Assembly: GCA_016783285.1 (NCBI GenBank)
Contig: JADHWW010000120.1
Coordinates: forward strand, 1 to 28,017
Direction: 5' to 3'
Length of the DNA stretch: 28,017 nucleotides
Origin: Anaerolineae bacterium
Lineage (GTDB): Bacteria; Chloroflexota; Anaerolineae; B4-G1
Under the pieces are notes generated by a model. The model saw only the letters and a program-made list of their open reading frames with translations. It made no database searches and was not told the origin of the DNA. This document shows, in pieces, positions 17,759 through 26,251 of this stretch. Numbering within the stretch: the first letter of the stretch is position 1; each line of letters begins with the position of its first letter. The translations under genes were made by a program, and so were the position numbers.

Positions 17759-19117
17759 CTATAGTCTGGCCGGATTCTCGCAATCCGCAAGTTGTTCATT
17801 GTTCATTGTTTTATTGTTCATTGCCCTCGCCGCCTGAAACAGCGCCAGCACCTTGGCCGCCGCGCCTGAGGCCTGCGCCACCGTCTCCGGGATGTCCTGT
17901 GGCCCCAGGCCCGCCCCGGCCAGGAAGACACCCTTCACCCCACTCTCCACCGGTGTCATCTCCTCGTCCGACGCGGTGTAAAAGCCAAACTCGTCCACGC
18001 CGACGCCCAGCATCTCCGCCACGCGGCGGCTGCTCTCCGAGGGCACAATCGCCGATGCCATGACCACCAGGTCGGCAGCGATCTCCACCTTGCTCCCGGT
18101 CAGCGTATCCACCCCCCACACCATTAACCTGCCGTCGCTGGAGAAAACCTTGGAGACCCGCCCCCGGATGTAGACCGTGCGATCCTCCTCCATCGCCCGC
18201 GTGACGAACTCTTCGTACCCCTTGCCGCCGGCCCGGATGTCTATGTAGAACACATAGACCTGCCCATCAGGAACGCGGTGCTTGTAGAGAATGGCGTGCT
18301 TGGCGGTGTACATACAGCAGATTTTCGAGCAGTATGGCATGCCGTGTTCCGGGTTGCGCGACCCGGCGCACTGGATGAAGACTACTTCCTTGGGCACTTT
18401 GCGGTCAGAGGGGCGGATGATTTTACCGCCGGTCGGGCCGGAGGCGGATAGTAGCCGCTCGAACTCTAATCCATCCATCACATCGGGGTGATCCATGTAA
18501 GCGTAGGCCATCACCGCCTCGTCCTGGTAGAGTTCGTAGCCCGTGGCGACGACGATGGCCCCCACCTCCATCTCGACGGTCTCGGGCCCCATATCGTAAT
18601 CAATGGCATCCGCCTCGCACGCCTCCGCGCACTTGCCGCACGCCAGGGGAAAGAGTCCCATACAGGCATCGGGGTCAAGTGTGTAGACCGCCGGCACTGC
18701 CTGGGGAGAGGGGATGTAGATAGCGCGGCGGGCGGCCAGCCCCCGGTCGAACTCGTTGGGCACAACGATCGGGCAGACCTGGGTGCAATCACCACAGGCA
18801 GTGCACTTCTCCTCGATGACGTAGCGGGGATGGCGCAGGATGCGCACTCTGAAATCCCCGACCTCCCCCTCTACGCCCACCACCTCACTCAGCGTCAGCA
18901 GCCGGATGTTGGGATGCTGCCCAACCTCGACCGTGCGCGGGGTAAGGATGCATTGGGAACAATCCAGCGTCGGGAAGGTTTCGGACAGTTGCGCCATGTG
19001 CCCGCCGATGGAAGGCTCCTTCTCGACCAGAATCACCTCGTAGCCACTGTCGGCGATGTCCAACGCGGCCTGCATCCCGCCGATCCCGGCGCCGATCACC
19101 AAAGCCCTGTCATTCAT
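17759..19117 (-). CDS. hdrA: Core HdrA flavoprotein (third gene of hdrCBA)
   Basis: A 452-residue HdrA lacking both the N-terminal CHCG domain and the C-terminal ferredoxin pair. FAD motif GAGIGG (9-14); SETFPTLDCSQC (45-56); cluster cysteines 105/108/111/115 and 152/160/163/167; CAGSR...YCSKICC (250-268); final FAD motif GVFLAGAGLGPQDIPETV (396-413). It would carry the bifurcating FAD for the HdrB/HdrC pair encoded directly upstream. ATG 19117 is chosen for GAGG 8 nt upstream and agreement with family starts; an in-frame start at 19177 only reads repeats. The C-terminal ~20 residues (MNNKTMNNEQ...) come from 7-bp repeats (17789-17823), replacing the native end. No mvhD gene is present here, so the electron donor is not evident. 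Confidence 0.9.
   Translation of the reverse strand: MNDRALVIGAGIGGMQAALDIADSGYEVILVEKEPSIGGHMAQLSETFPTLDCSQCILTPRTVEVGQHPNIRLLTLSEVVGVEGEVGDFRVRILRHPRYVIEEKCTACGDCTQVCPIVVPNEFDRGLAARRAIYIPSPQAVPAVYTLDPDACMGLFPLACGKCAEACEADAIDYDMGPETVEMEVGAIVVATGYELYQDEAVMAYAYMDHPDVMDGLEFERLLSASGPTGGKIIRPSDRKVPKEVVFIQCAGSRNPEHGMPYCSKICCMYTAKHAILYKHRVPDGQVYVFYIDIRAGGKGYEEFVTRAMEEDRTVYIRGRVSKVFSSDGRLMVWGVDTLTGSKVEIAADLVVMASAIVPSESSRRVAEMLGVGVDEFGFYTASDEEMTPVESGVKGVFLAGAGLGPQDIPETVAQASGAAAKVLALFQAARAMNNKTMNNEQLADCENPARL
17789..17823. repeat. 7-bp repeats encoding the core HdrA C-terminus
   Basis: GTTCATT units in frame with the gene give MNNKTMNNEQ. The stop codon lies further on at 17761-17759. Confidence 0.8.
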
Positions 19118-19133
19118 GACCAACGCCTCAATG

Positions 19134-19223
19134 AGATTGGTACATTGGTAGATTGGGATGCTGACCGCAGAGACCAATGTACCAATTTACCAATTTACCA
19201 GTTTCCCAATTTACCAGTCTACC
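19134..19223. repeat. Two-armed 8-bp repeat element between hdrB and hdrA
   Basis: Two to three TTGGTACA/TTGGTAGA units, a unique spacer (GGATGCTGACCGCAGAG), then several CCAATTTA-type units. It fills the roughly 100-nt gap and supplies the hdrB stop codon (TAG at 19221-19219). Confidence 0.9.
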
Positions 19224-20076
19224 CATTTCCGAACAGCGGCCTGGGGTCCACATAGTGCTCCTCCATCCCCCACGTCTCCTCCGGCAGACCCAGCGCCACG
19301 GCCATCAGTTGGGTAAAGTAGAGCACCGGTATCTCGTTGCCAGCGCGACCGGCCTCCGTCTCTCGCTGCGGGTAGTCCAGGTTGAACTGGCAGAGGGGGC
19401 AGGCGGTGATGATGACCTGTGCGCCGCACCCCTGCGCCGAGGCAATGATGTCCTTCGAGAGCGTCTCGGAGACCTGAGGGTCCTTCACCGTCAGGTAGGA
19501 ACCGCAGCACTCGATGCTGTAGGGAAAGTCCACCGGCTCTGCTCCCAGCGCCCGCACCAGGTCGTGTAGGATGATCGGGTCCTCCGGGTCGTCCAGGCCG
19601 ATCTCGTCGTAGGGACGCAGGAGCAGACAGCCATAGTAGGGAGCAACCCGCAGTCCGGTCAATGGGTGCACCACCCGTTCGGCCAACGATTCCCAGCCCA
19701 GATCATCCCGCAGGATTTCCAGAAAATGGGCGACGTGCACATCGCCGTGATACTCCTGCTCGGTGAACCAATTGATGCGCTCCAGCATCTCCGGGTCCCG
19801 CTTCAGCAACGCCTGGGAGCGGCGGAGGACGTTGAAACAGATAGCGCACAACGTCACGACGCGCTCGCCGGCCTGCTGCGCCTGGTAGAGCACCCGCGTC
19901 GGGGCGATGAGTGCCATCGAGTCGTCCAGCATCAGCGGGAACGTCGCCCCACAGCACTGCCACTCGCCAAGTTCCTCCAACTCCAATCCCAAAGCCGCCG
20001 CCACAGCCCTCCCGGAGCAATCATAGTTCTTTGCCTTCGTCGAGAGCGTGCAGCCCGGATAATAGGGAATAGCCAT
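19219..20076 (-). CDS. hdrB: HdrB-like subunit with two CCG domains
   Basis: A 285-residue protein with two CCG motifs. First: YYPGC, EWQCCGATF, LCAICFN. Second: PYYGC, IECCGSYL, ACPLCQFN. These bind non-cubane [4Fe-4S] clusters that form the disulfide-reducing site in archaeal HdrB. ATG 20076 is used; TTG 20082 lies directly against the GAGGTAGG ribosome site, so is less likely. It follows hdrC by 7 nt and precedes hdrA. The hdrCBA set next to folD and acsE resembles the acetogen arrangement in which Hdr subunits work with methylene-H4F reductase, but metF and metV are not in this window. Confidence 0.9.
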   Translation of the reverse strand: MAIPYYPGCTLSTKAKNYDCSGRAVAAALGLELEELGEWQCCGATFPLMLDDSMALIAPTRVLYQAQQAGERVVTLCAICFNVLRRSQALLKRDPEMLERINWFTEQEYHGDVHVAHFLEILRDDLGWESLAERVVHPLTGLRVAPYYGCLLLRPYDEIGLDDPEDPIILHDLVRALGAEPVDFPYSIECCGSYLTVKDPQVSETLSKDIIASAQGCGAQVIITACPLCQFNLDYPQRETEAGRAGNEIPVLYFTQLMAVALGLPEETWGMEEHYVDPRPLFGNG

Positions 20077-20083
20077 TATCAAC

Positions 20084-20488
20084 CTACCTCATATACTTCC
20101 TATACCCGCCGACAATCGCCAACTGTGGCACCTCCCGCAACAACTCTGGCGGGAGCGCGTTCAGATCCAGTTCCGTGACTCCCTTGCGCAGCGAAATCTG
20201 GCGTAGCGCCTCCATCAGCCGGGGCAGGTCCACCCCCTTGGGGCAGCGCGTGACACAGGTGAGGCAGGAGGCGCAAATCCAGATGGTGTTGCTTTCCAAC
20301 ACCTCCTCCATCCCCAGTTGCGCCATGCGGATGACCTGGCTGGGCAGAATGTCCATTGCCGCCACGACCGGACAGCCGGCGCTACACTTGCCACACTGGT
20401 TGCAGGCCAGCAACTCCTGACCGCTGATTTCCTCCACCTGGCGCACGAAGGGGCCGCGCACCTTGTTGATCGAAATTTGGATTCGCAT
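20084..20488 (-). CDS. hdrC: HdrC-like iron-sulfur subunit
   Basis: A 134-residue protein with two [4Fe-4S] motifs, C29/C32/C35/C39-P and C72/C75/C78/C82-P, and no other domain. This length and spacing is typical of HdrC, the electron wire between HdrA and HdrB. ATG 20488 has GAGGCGG upstream. It begins 7 nt after the folD stop and ends 7 nt before the hdrB ATG, so folD-hdrC-hdrB form one tight transcript. Confidence 0.92.
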   Translation of the reverse strand: MRIQISINKVRGPFVRQVEEISGQELLACNQCGKCSAGCPVVAAMDILPSQVIRMAQLGMEEVLESNTIWICASCLTCVTRCPKGVDLPRLMEALRQISLRKGVTELDLNALPPELLREVPQLAIVGGYRKYMR

Positions 20489-20495
20489 GCCGCCT

Positions 20496-21377
20496 CTATA
20501 TTCCAGCGACCCGCTTAGCCGAGACGAGCGTATTCCGCAAGAGCATGGCGATGGTCATCGGGCCGACGCCACCCGGCACCGGCGTGATGTAGCCCGCCAC
20601 CTCTTTCACCGCTTCGAAATCCACGTCGCCCACCAGGCGGTAGCCTCTCTTCCGCGTGGGGTCGTCCACCCGGTTGATGCCGACGTCAATCACCGCCGCG
20701 CCCGGCTTGACCCAGTCGGCCTTGACCATCTCGGGTCGGCCCACGGCCGCGATGAGAATGTCGGCGCGGCGACAGGTAGCCGGCAGGTCTTTTGTGCGGG
20801 AGTGGCAGATAGTGATGGTGGCATTCCGGTGCAGTAACAACATCGAAACCGGCAGACCGACGATGTTACTACGGCCCAGCACCACCGCCTCCCGGCCCTC
20901 AATCTCAATCCCGTACCGGTCGAGCAACTCGATGCAGCCGGAGGGAGTACAGGGGACGAACATGGGCTCGCGGCCCTTCATCGAAAGCCGCCCGATGTTC
21001 ACGGGGTGAAAGCCATCCACGTCCTTATCCAGCCCGATAGCAGCCAACACCTGTTCCTCGTTCAGGTGCTTGGGCAATGGCAACTGCACCAGGATGCCGT
21101 GCACCTGCGGGTCGGCGTTCAACTCCGCCACCAATTCATCAACCTCTTCCTGGCTGGCGCTTTCCGGCAGATTGTGGCCAAAGGATTGGATACCAATCTC
21201 GGCGCACCGCTTCTGCTTGGAGCGCACGTAGAACTGGGAGGCGGGGTTTTCCCCCACCAACACCGTCGCCAGCCCCGGCACGATGCCGTGCTCGGCCTTG
21301 AGATGCTCGACCTCGGCCTTGATCTCCTCGTGGATCGTGGCCGCCGTTCCCTTGCCGTCAATCAATTGTGCGGTCAT
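20496..21377 (-). CDS. folD: Methylene-H4F dehydrogenase / methenyl-H4F cyclohydrolase (FolD)
   Basis: A 293-residue bifunctional enzyme: NAD(P)+-dependent oxidation of 5,10-methylene-H4F and hydrolysis of methenyl-H4F to 10-formyl-H4F; in the Wood-Ljungdahl direction it runs in reverse. The Y50-x-x-x-K54 catalytic pair (YVRSK), [18 protein letters not shown] (119-125), GRSNIVGLP (168-176) and [10 protein letters not shown] at the C-terminus are all present. ATG 21377 is preceded by AAAGGAG. The upstream gap to acsE is filled by an octamer array (21393-21624). Full-length for the family. Confidence 0.97.
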   Translation of the reverse strand: MTAQLIDGKGTAATIHEEIKAEVEHLKAEHGIVPGLATVLVGENPASQFYVRSKQKRCAEIGIQSFGHNLPESASQEEVDELVAELNADPQVHGILVQLPLPKHLNEEQVLAAIGLDKDVDGFHPVNIGRLSMKGREPMFVPCTPSGCIELLDRYGIEIEGREAVVLGRSNIVGLPVSMLLLHRNATITICHSRTKDLPATCRRADILIAAVGRPEMVKADWVKPGAAVIDVGINRVDDPTRKRGYRLVGDVDFEAVKEVAGYITPVPGGVGPMTIAMLLRNTLVSAKRVAGI

Positions 21378-21392
21378 ATTTCTCCTTTATCG

Positions 21393-21624
21393 GTATATTG
21401 GTAGATTGGTAGATTGGTAGATTGGTAGATTGGTGGTTGGCCTCCGTTACCAATGTACCAGTTTCCCAATCTACCAGTTTCCCAATTCCCCAATCTACCA
21501 GTTTCCCAATTTCCCAATCTACCAGTTTCCCAATTTCCCAATCTACCAGTTTCCCAGTTTCCCAATCTACCAGTTTCCCAATTTCCCAATCTACCAGTTT
21601 CCCAATTTCCCAATTTCCCAATCC
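21393..21624. repeat. Large two-armed 8-bp repeat array between acsE and folD
   Basis: The plus strand has five TTGGTAGA units, a unique spacer (GTTGGCCTCCGTTA), then about six copies of a 24-bp higher-order unit built from TTTCCCAA, TTTCCCAA and TCTACCAG octamers. It nearly fills the 253-nt gap. Both strands are open in several frames, so it makes false ORFs. The left arm lies just ahead of the folD ribosome site, on the opposite strand. Confidence 0.95.
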
Positions 21625-21630
21625 GCCAAC

Positions 21631-22554
21631 TCACACTCGCAGGTACGAAGCCGTATAGATGACCTTGTTCAAGAGTATTTGCACCGTCTTCCAGATGTCC
21701 GCTTGCTGCGGGTCGGACATGTCCACATCGTCAGGCTGCAACTCCTCCATCGCCTCCACCCGGTCGTGCAGTTTGAGCAGCAGTTTATTGAGCGACGTGC
21801 TCTCGTCCCGCTCCTCGACCACGCGAATCCACTCCATCAACTCGCGGTCGAAGGGGTCGGCAATGACCATGTCAATGCCGGCGCCCATCAACATCACCAT
21901 GTAGGTGCGGTTGAGCAGCGGGCGCATCTCGTTAGGGACAGAGTTGGAGACGTTGGAGAGACCGCCGTTGGTCAGTGGGGGCGGGTCCCAGGCGAACTTG
22001 AGCGTGCGCACCGCCTCAATACACTCCGGGCAGTACTCCTGGGTACCGGAGACTGTCAGCACCAGCGGGTCAATGATCAGGTCGGGGATGGGAAAGTCAA
22101 TTTCCAGCATATATGGGATCAGCGTCTCCAGGGCAATAGTGACCCTCTCGTCGGCGCCGACCGGGATCATACCCTCGGCCATCGTCAACGCGATCAGGCG
22201 CGTGTTGAACTTCTTTGCCACGGCCGGCACCGTCTCCAGCCGCTCGGCCCGCGCGTCGGTCGAGTTGATGATGGGTTGGGCCTTGCTCACCGTCTCGCAG
22301 GCCGCCTCAATGGCTGTCAGGTTGGTGGTGTCAAAGACCAGCGGCACGTCCACCACCTCCTCGACGGTCTCGACCAGCCAGGGCAGAATCTCGTGGCCGC
22401 GCTTTTTCTGCGGGCCAATGTTGAGATCTACCGCGTTCGCCCCTGCGTCCACCATGCGCACCGCCAGGTCCTGGAAGAACCTGGTATTCCGCTCGGCGAT
22501 GGCCTTCTTGACGCGGGGGGAGATGATATGGATGTTTTCGGCTATCACGTACAT
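21631..22554 (-). CDS. acsE: Methyl-H4F : corrinoid iron-sulfur protein methyltransferase
   Basis: A 307-residue pterin-binding TIM-barrel enzyme that moves the methyl group from 5-methyl-H4F to the cob(I)amide of the corrinoid iron-sulfur protein. Recognised from DLNIGP (43-48), DTTN (75-78), IINST with N97, IIDPLV with D162, and GLSNVSNS with N201; these match the acidic and Asn residues that hold the pterin in acetogen AcsE. It is about 45 residues longer than the 262-residue Moorella enzyme; the extra length is a charged segment at about 247-287 before the final helix (ILLNKVIY). ATG 22554 has an excellent AAGGAGG. It lies 18 nt after the HEPN gene, so may be cotranscribed with it. Confidence 0.93.
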   Translation of the reverse strand: MYVIAENIHIISPRVKKAIAERNTRFFQDLAVRMVDAGANAVDLNIGPQKKRGHEILPWLVETVEEVVDVPLVFDTTNLTAIEAACETVSKAQPIINSTDARAERLETVPAVAKKFNTRLIALTMAEGMIPVGADERVTIALETLIPYMLEIDFPIPDLIIDPLVLTVSGTQEYCPECIEAVRTLKFAWDPPPLTNGGLSNVSNSVPNEMRPLLNRTYMVMLMGAGIDMVIADPFDRELMEWIRVVEERDESTSLNKLLLKLHDRVEAMEELQPDDVDMSDPQQADIWKTVQILLNKVIYTASYLRV

Positions 22555-22572
22555 TCTAGATACCTCCTTATT

Positions 22573-22983
22573 CTATTGGCGAATCTTTGCGCGTACCCAC
22601 TCATAAAAGCGCTCTACTTGTTTGATCAACTGATGAGCATCGGTCTCGCTGACTCTCTTTGCGCGATACTCGATGTCCGACTTCCGCCGCACCACACTGA
22701 TGCTGTGTTTGAGCATTTTGCTGGCGTCAGGATCATCCACGTATTGATCCAGCAGAGTAAATACGTCCAGGTGATCCTTGCTTTTGCAGCGCAGGCCCGC
22801 CGTGTGAATCAGTAGCGCGTCGGCAGCAGCGATAACACAGTGAACGCCATTCAGAGCTGTCAAGTGCCAACGCTCGGCCAGGGCAGCGTCCTTCATGCCC
22901 TCAAAACACTCCTTGGCGTTGCGCCAGTAGTGGATATACCTTGCCCGCGAGATAGTAGCGGTCGGAATCTTAGTCGGAGCCAT
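22573..22983 (-). CDS. HEPN-domain protein, probable toxin of a MNT/HEPN pair
   Basis: A 136-residue all-helical protein paired with the nucleotidyltransferase gene, with which it overlaps by 14 nt. HEPN features: a helical bundle with a long KDHLDVFTLLDQYV helix and a late RRKSDIEYRAK stretch at about 99-109, where the usual R-x4-6-H ends in Tyr; in type VII systems a nearby Tyr is the AMPylation target. ATG 22983 is chosen for GGAG 8 nt upstream over the earlier in-frame start at 23010. Predicted RNase toxin or its relative. Confidence 0.75.
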   Translation of the reverse strand: MAPTKIPTATISRARYIHYWRNAKECFEGMKDAALAERWHLTALNGVHCVIAAADALLIHTAGLRCKSKDHLDVFTLLDQYVDDPDASKMLKHSISVVRRKSDIEYRAKRVSETDAHQLIKQVERFYEWVRAKIRQ

Positions 22984-23584
22984 ATACCAGCTCCAGTGGC
23001 AACTGGCCAATCACAACCCGGCCCGTCCTCAGTACCTCGTGTAGGAAATCGTTTCTTTCCTGATACTCCTGACGAAACTCGGCCAAGGACATCACGATGA
23101 ATGAGAGAAAGTTACCATACCGCCTCATGAAACCCATAGCCCGGTCCTCCAACATCTCTTCTACCGCCTTGGTCCCATCCTCTGTCACCACCAGAAGATC
23201 GACGTCGCTGTACGGCTTCTCCTCTCTCCGGCTCACGCTGCCGTACAAAATGGCCGACAGGACGCTGGGCACGCCTTCGAGCACTTTGGTGAGTGCCTGA
23301 TTCAATAGTTCCTCCTCACCCTCGAACAAAGGAACAACGAGTTCTGCCACGAGCCGGTTGTTCCGGTTCAGCCGAAAGAGATACACGCGGCCTATGTTGC
23401 GGCGCAGCAGCATTCCCTCGTCCGCCAACCGGGCTAGCACCTGGTTCAGTGGCTTGGGCGATAGGCCGACGGCCCGCGCTATCTCTCGCCCACTTTGCTC
23501 TCGGTCGTCCTGTACCAGGTGCCTCAACACGGCGACTTTGGACTTTGCTCCCAGAATGTGGTCAAGTGGCCTGTAGAATCTCAT
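22970..23584 (-). CDS. wHTH - nucleotidyltransferase (MNT) antitoxin
   Basis: A 204-residue protein. Residues ~10-75 are a MarR-like winged helix (SGREIARAVGLSPKPLNQVLARL, split as SGREIARAVGLS and PKPLNQVLARL). Residues 110-160 are a polymerase-beta-type nucleotidyltransferase with LYGSVSRREEKPYSDVDLLV signature: G115-S116 and D127/D129. MNT proteins of this type inactivate HEPN toxins by adding AMP. ATG 23584 has GGGAGG upstream. Two palindromes in the promoter (23598-23637) suggest autoregulation by the wHTH domain. Confidence 0.85.
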   Translation of the reverse strand: MRFYRPLDHILGAKSKVAVLRHLVQDDREQSGREIARAVGLSPKPLNQVLARLADEGMLLRRNIGRVYLFRLNRNNRLVAELVVPLFEGEEELLNQALTKVLEGVPSVLSAILYGSVSRREEKPYSDVDLLVVTEDGTKAVEEMLEDRAMGFMRRYGNFLSFIVMSLAEFRQEYQERNDFLHEVLRTGRVVIGQLPLELVYGSD

Positions 23585-23597
23585 CTCGAACCTCCCT

Positions 23598-23637
23598 GGT
23601 GTAGCATTTACACCACAATTGTAGCATAAATACTACA
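23598..23637 (-). promoter_or_regulatory. Two operator-like palindromes upstream of the MNT/HEPN pair
   Basis: GGTGTA-GCATT-TACACC (23598-23614) and TGTAG-N8-CTACA (23620-23637), 5 nt apart, share the core TGTAGCAT. They lie between the start codon and a promoter-like sequence on the minus strand and probably bind the wHTH domain of the MNT protein. Confidence 0.6.
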
Positions 23638-23646
23638 CACGGGCAA
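23618..23646 (-). promoter_or_regulatory. Promoter for the MNT/HEPN operon
   Basis: Minus strand: TTGCCC (23646-23641), 17-nt spacer, TACAAT (23623-23618). The -10 box overlaps the second palindrome. Confidence 0.5.
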
Positions 23647-23652
23647 GCCCCT

Positions 23653-24471
23653 CTATCCCACCACCCTCTCAGCGATCTCCCGCACGGCCCGATAGACTGC
23701 TGTCTCCGCTGGCAGTTCCACCAGCGGCCGGCCGGTGAACTCGAACTCTGCCATCGCCGCATCCTCCGGCACCGTTCCCAGCAACTCCAGCCCCGTCCGC
23801 GCCACCGCCTCGGCCAGCGGAAGGGGCAACCTCCCTGCCCCCACACTCCCACACCCCCCCACTCCCCCGCTTCCCCCCCGCAGACGGTTGACGATCAGGT
23901 AAACCTGGCCCACGCCGATGTTCAGTTCTGGCACCATCTCACGCATGTGCTGCGCGGCGATGAGCCCCCGCTGCGTGGGATCTGTCACCAGCAGCAGAAC
24001 GTCCACGTTGCGGGTGGTGCGGCGACTGAGATGCTCCATCCCGGCCTCGTTGTCAATCACCACATAGTCGTAGTTGGCTGCGATACGATCCAAGATTACG
24101 CGCAGCATCTGATTGGCGGCGCAGTAGCAGCCGGGGCCCTCCGGCCGGCCCATCGCTAGCAGGTCTACTCGCTCTCCTTCCTCTAGCGCCATCTGGATCT
24201 GATAGTCCAGGTACTCGTGCTTGCTCATCCCGCCGGGCATGGAACCGGCCAGCGCGCCGCTGGACTGCACCAGGGTGAGCATACCCTCGCGGATGTCGCC
24301 GACCGTCTGCTCCACTTCCATTCCCAACACCATGTTGAGGTTGCTGGAGGGATCGGCGTCAATGGCCAGGATACTCCCATTGTGCTCTTCGCACAAGTAG
24401 CGGATCAGGAGCGCGGCGATGGTCGTCTTGCCGGTGCCGCCTTTGCCGGCCAGCGCAATTGTCGTCGTCAA
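23653..24471 (-). CDS. cooC: CooC-type nickel-insertion ATPase for CODH/ACS
   Basis: A 272-residue MinD/SIMIBI ATPase. Deviant Walker A AGKGGTGKTT (8-17), Walker B region ILAIDADPSSN (34-44), and the nickel-binding CxC in GPGCYCAAN (C115, C117), the hallmark of CooC. It would load Ni into carbon monoxide dehydrogenase or ACS. The start is TTG 24471: AGGAGGAG lies just upstream and the family begins at this point; the next ATG upstream would add 20 non-family residues. It starts one base after the ATPase stop, so it is translationally coupled. A Gly-rich insertion at about 199-214 (GGSGGVGGCGSVGAG) comes from C-rich octamer DNA at 23836-23880. Codh/acs genes are outside the window. Confidence 0.9.
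   Translation of the reverse strand: MTTTIALAGKGGTGKTTIAALLIRYLCEEHNGSILAIDADPSSNLNMVLGMEVEQTVGDIREGMLTLVQSSGALAGSMPGGMSKHEYLDYQIQMALEEGERVDLLAMGRPEGPGCYCAANQMLRVILDRIAANYDYVVIDNEAGMEHLSRRTTRNVDVLLLVTDPTQRGLIAAQHMREMVPELNIGVGQVYLIVNRLRGGSGGVGGCGSVGAGRLPLPLAEAVARTGLELLGTVPEDAAMAEFEFTGRPLVELPAETAVYRAVREIAERVVG
23836..23880. repeat. C-rich 8-bp repeat in cooC
   Basis: CCCACACT / CCCACACC / CCCCCACT units add a Gly-rich loop to CooC. Related in type to the ACACCCCC units at 5972-6000. Confidence 0.7.
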
Positions 24472-24472
24472 C

Positions 24473-26251
24473 TCAGTCTCCTCCTGGTGGGGCGGCGACC
24501 CGCGACGGGAAATGGACGTATCCCACCGCATCGGCCAACCGGTTGAAACCGCTCAAGTCGCTGTGGCGGATACCCAATCCCTCGAGTTGCTCGTCCGCCG
24601 GCGCGGTGAAACCGGCGAAGGAGAGCAGCCAGAGCGCCGGACGCTTTTCCTCTGCCCACTGCTCTACCTTGCGCAGGAATTGCTCCACATCCTCCGTGCT
24701 CAGCGGCTTCTGGCGATGGCGTACCTCCACCAACCAGGTCTCCTTCTTCCCCTCCGCCACCACGTCGAACTCGACGTGATCTCCCTCGAAGATGATCCCG
24801 CTGCGGTTGACGACGGAATCGAAGCGGGGCAGCGTCACACTTCCCTCCTCGACGCCGAAGCAGCGCCGCCCCTCCACCTCCTGGCCGTCGAAGCGGGTCA
24901 GTAACCCGATGGTGAAGAGTTCGGCCGCGTGGCCGACGGCGTTGCTCAAACTCCCCATCTTGCGCCGAAAGTCGGCCTCGAAGCCAGCAATAAAGGCCGC
25001 AAAGGACTTTTGCTCCAGCACGGTACTATACCGCTGAACGATATAGTCCGCCAGCACCGGGTCGGTGATGCGACGATAGAGACCTTTTATCCACCATTCC
25101 ACCAGGTCCGCCTGTTCCAGCATAGCCATGATTTCTTCGACTTCGGAGACCTCACGCTGGAAGTAGGCCGCCATACCGTGGATGTTGAACTCCTCGGCCG
25201 GATGGGTGGCCAGGTGATAGAGCAGCCGCAGAGCGTCACCCTGGGCGTTGACGCGACGGGCCATGGTGGAAAAGTGAACGTCCCAAAAGCCGCGCAGTTT
25301 ACCTTTGGGGTCGTTCATCTCATACTCGTAGACCTTGTAGAGCAGGTCGAGCGAGGTGAGACCTGCCCCCGTGAGAGCGTCGCTGTTGAGCAGGCACCAT
25401 ACGTAATGCGGGTTGCCGCCGGTGAGGGTGTGAATGGCGTAAGCCACCCCCTCGTGCAGCGGAACGTGGTTGAGCGTCGCTAGATTGATCGCATACTCGA
25501 CGCTGTGCTCGGAGTCGAAAGGCTCCAGAGGGTAGGGGCCAAAGCGCCGCGCCAGCAGCCCACCCATTACCGTCTCCGTGATCAGGCTCACCGCCGAACC
25601 GGTCACCACCATCGGACACCACTTTGCCTCCGCCGTCTGCTGGTAGATGTCGGTGATGTCCCGGATTTGCGCGATCTCGGCATCCCAGATGTGTACCAAC
25701 ACCTGGAACTCGTCAATGATAAGCAGACCCGGCGCTCTGTCCTGTTTGCCGAGAAAGTTGCGCGTGAAGCGAATGACGTAGTAGAGCAGGTGATTGAATC
25801 GTTTTTCCTCCCACAAAGAGCAAAAGGCGGCCAGTGGTGTTTCGAGTTCGTCGAGCCCGGCATCTGCCGCGAGTTTCTGCAAGGTGGGAATGGTGTGATG
25901 ATACTCCTGCACTAACTCTGGGCGACGCAGACGAAAAGCAATGTACTGGCGCACCAACGTGGTAAAGTAATACTCGATGAACGTGGTGAGGGGAAAACGC
26001 TTGGCGCCCCGGTCGGCGCGGAACTCGGCGAAACTGACGTAAAAGGGCACGACCTCATCCTGTTGAGTGAAGAGATCATTGTAGAAACGCTGGAGGAGAG
26101 CGGTCTTGCCCATCCCCTTGCGGGCGATGACGGCATAACTGTAACCGCGCCGGTCGCGGGCACGCTCGACCAGCCGCCACAAGAAGGCCAACTCCTCGTC
26201 CCGGTCGGTGAACTCGCGCTCGTCCACTACTTCAAATAGGGGCTTGATCAC
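24473..26251 (-). CDS. AAA ATPase with nuclease-like C-terminal domain (copy 2)
   Basis: A 592-residue relative of the ATPase at 2-1747. Walker A is ARKGMGKT (43-50) and Walker B is LLIIDEFQVL with D179/E180. The C-terminus has the PD-(D/E)XK-like FDVVAEGKKETWLVEVRHR, again with Arg in place of the catalytic Lys. The GTG 26251 start has GGAG 8 nt upstream and overlaps the HNH gene by 20 nt; its stop is one base before the cooC TTG. So it sits in an unknown-protein / HNH / ATPase / cooC transcript. This looks like an accessory (possibly defence) module inserted into a metal-cofactor operon. The exact function is unknown. Confidence 0.85.
   Translation of the reverse strand: MIKPLFEVVDEREFTDRDEELAFLWRLVERARDRRGYSYAVIARKGMGKTALLQRFYNDLFTQQDEVVPFYVSFAEFRADRGAKRFPLTTFIEYYFTTLVRQYIAFRLRRPELVQEYHHTIPTLQKLAADAGLDELETPLAAFCSLWEEKRFNHLLYYVIRFTRNFLGKQDRAPGLLIIDEFQVLVHIWDAEIAQIRDITDIYQQTAEAKWCPMVVTGSAVSLITETVMGGLLARRFGPYPLEPFDSEHSVEYAINLATLNHVPLHEGVAYAIHTLTGGNPHYVWCLLNSDALTGAGLTSLDLLYKVYEYEMNDPKGKLRGFWDVHFSTMARRVNAQGDALRLLYHLATHPAEEFNIHGMAAYFQREVSEVEEIMAMLEQADLVEWWIKGLYRRITDPVLADYIVQRYSTVLEQKSFAAFIAGFEADFRRKMGSLSNAVGHAAELFTIGLLTRFDGQEVEGRRCFGVEEGSVTLPRFDSVVNRSGIIFEGDHVEFDVVAEGKKETWLVEVRHRQKPLSTEDVEQFLRKVEQWAEEKRPALWLLSFAGFTAPADEQLEGLGIRHSDLSGFNRLADAVGYVHFPSRVAAPPGGD

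Noticed and set aside
21393..21624. CRISPR-like array between acsE and folD
   Set aside because: Units are 8 bp (24-bp higher order) with no variable spacers between repeats and no cas genes nearby; it is a tandem array with one central spacer.
21358..21662. Small proteins made of NWETGKLVD or QFPNLPVS repeats on both strands
   Set aside because: The octamer array is open in several frames by composition; there is no independent ribosome site or family.
21378..22572. Cobalamin or THF riboswitch ahead of acsE or folD
   Set aside because: The gap before acsE is 18 nt and the one before folD is the repeat array; no conserved aptamer motif was seen.
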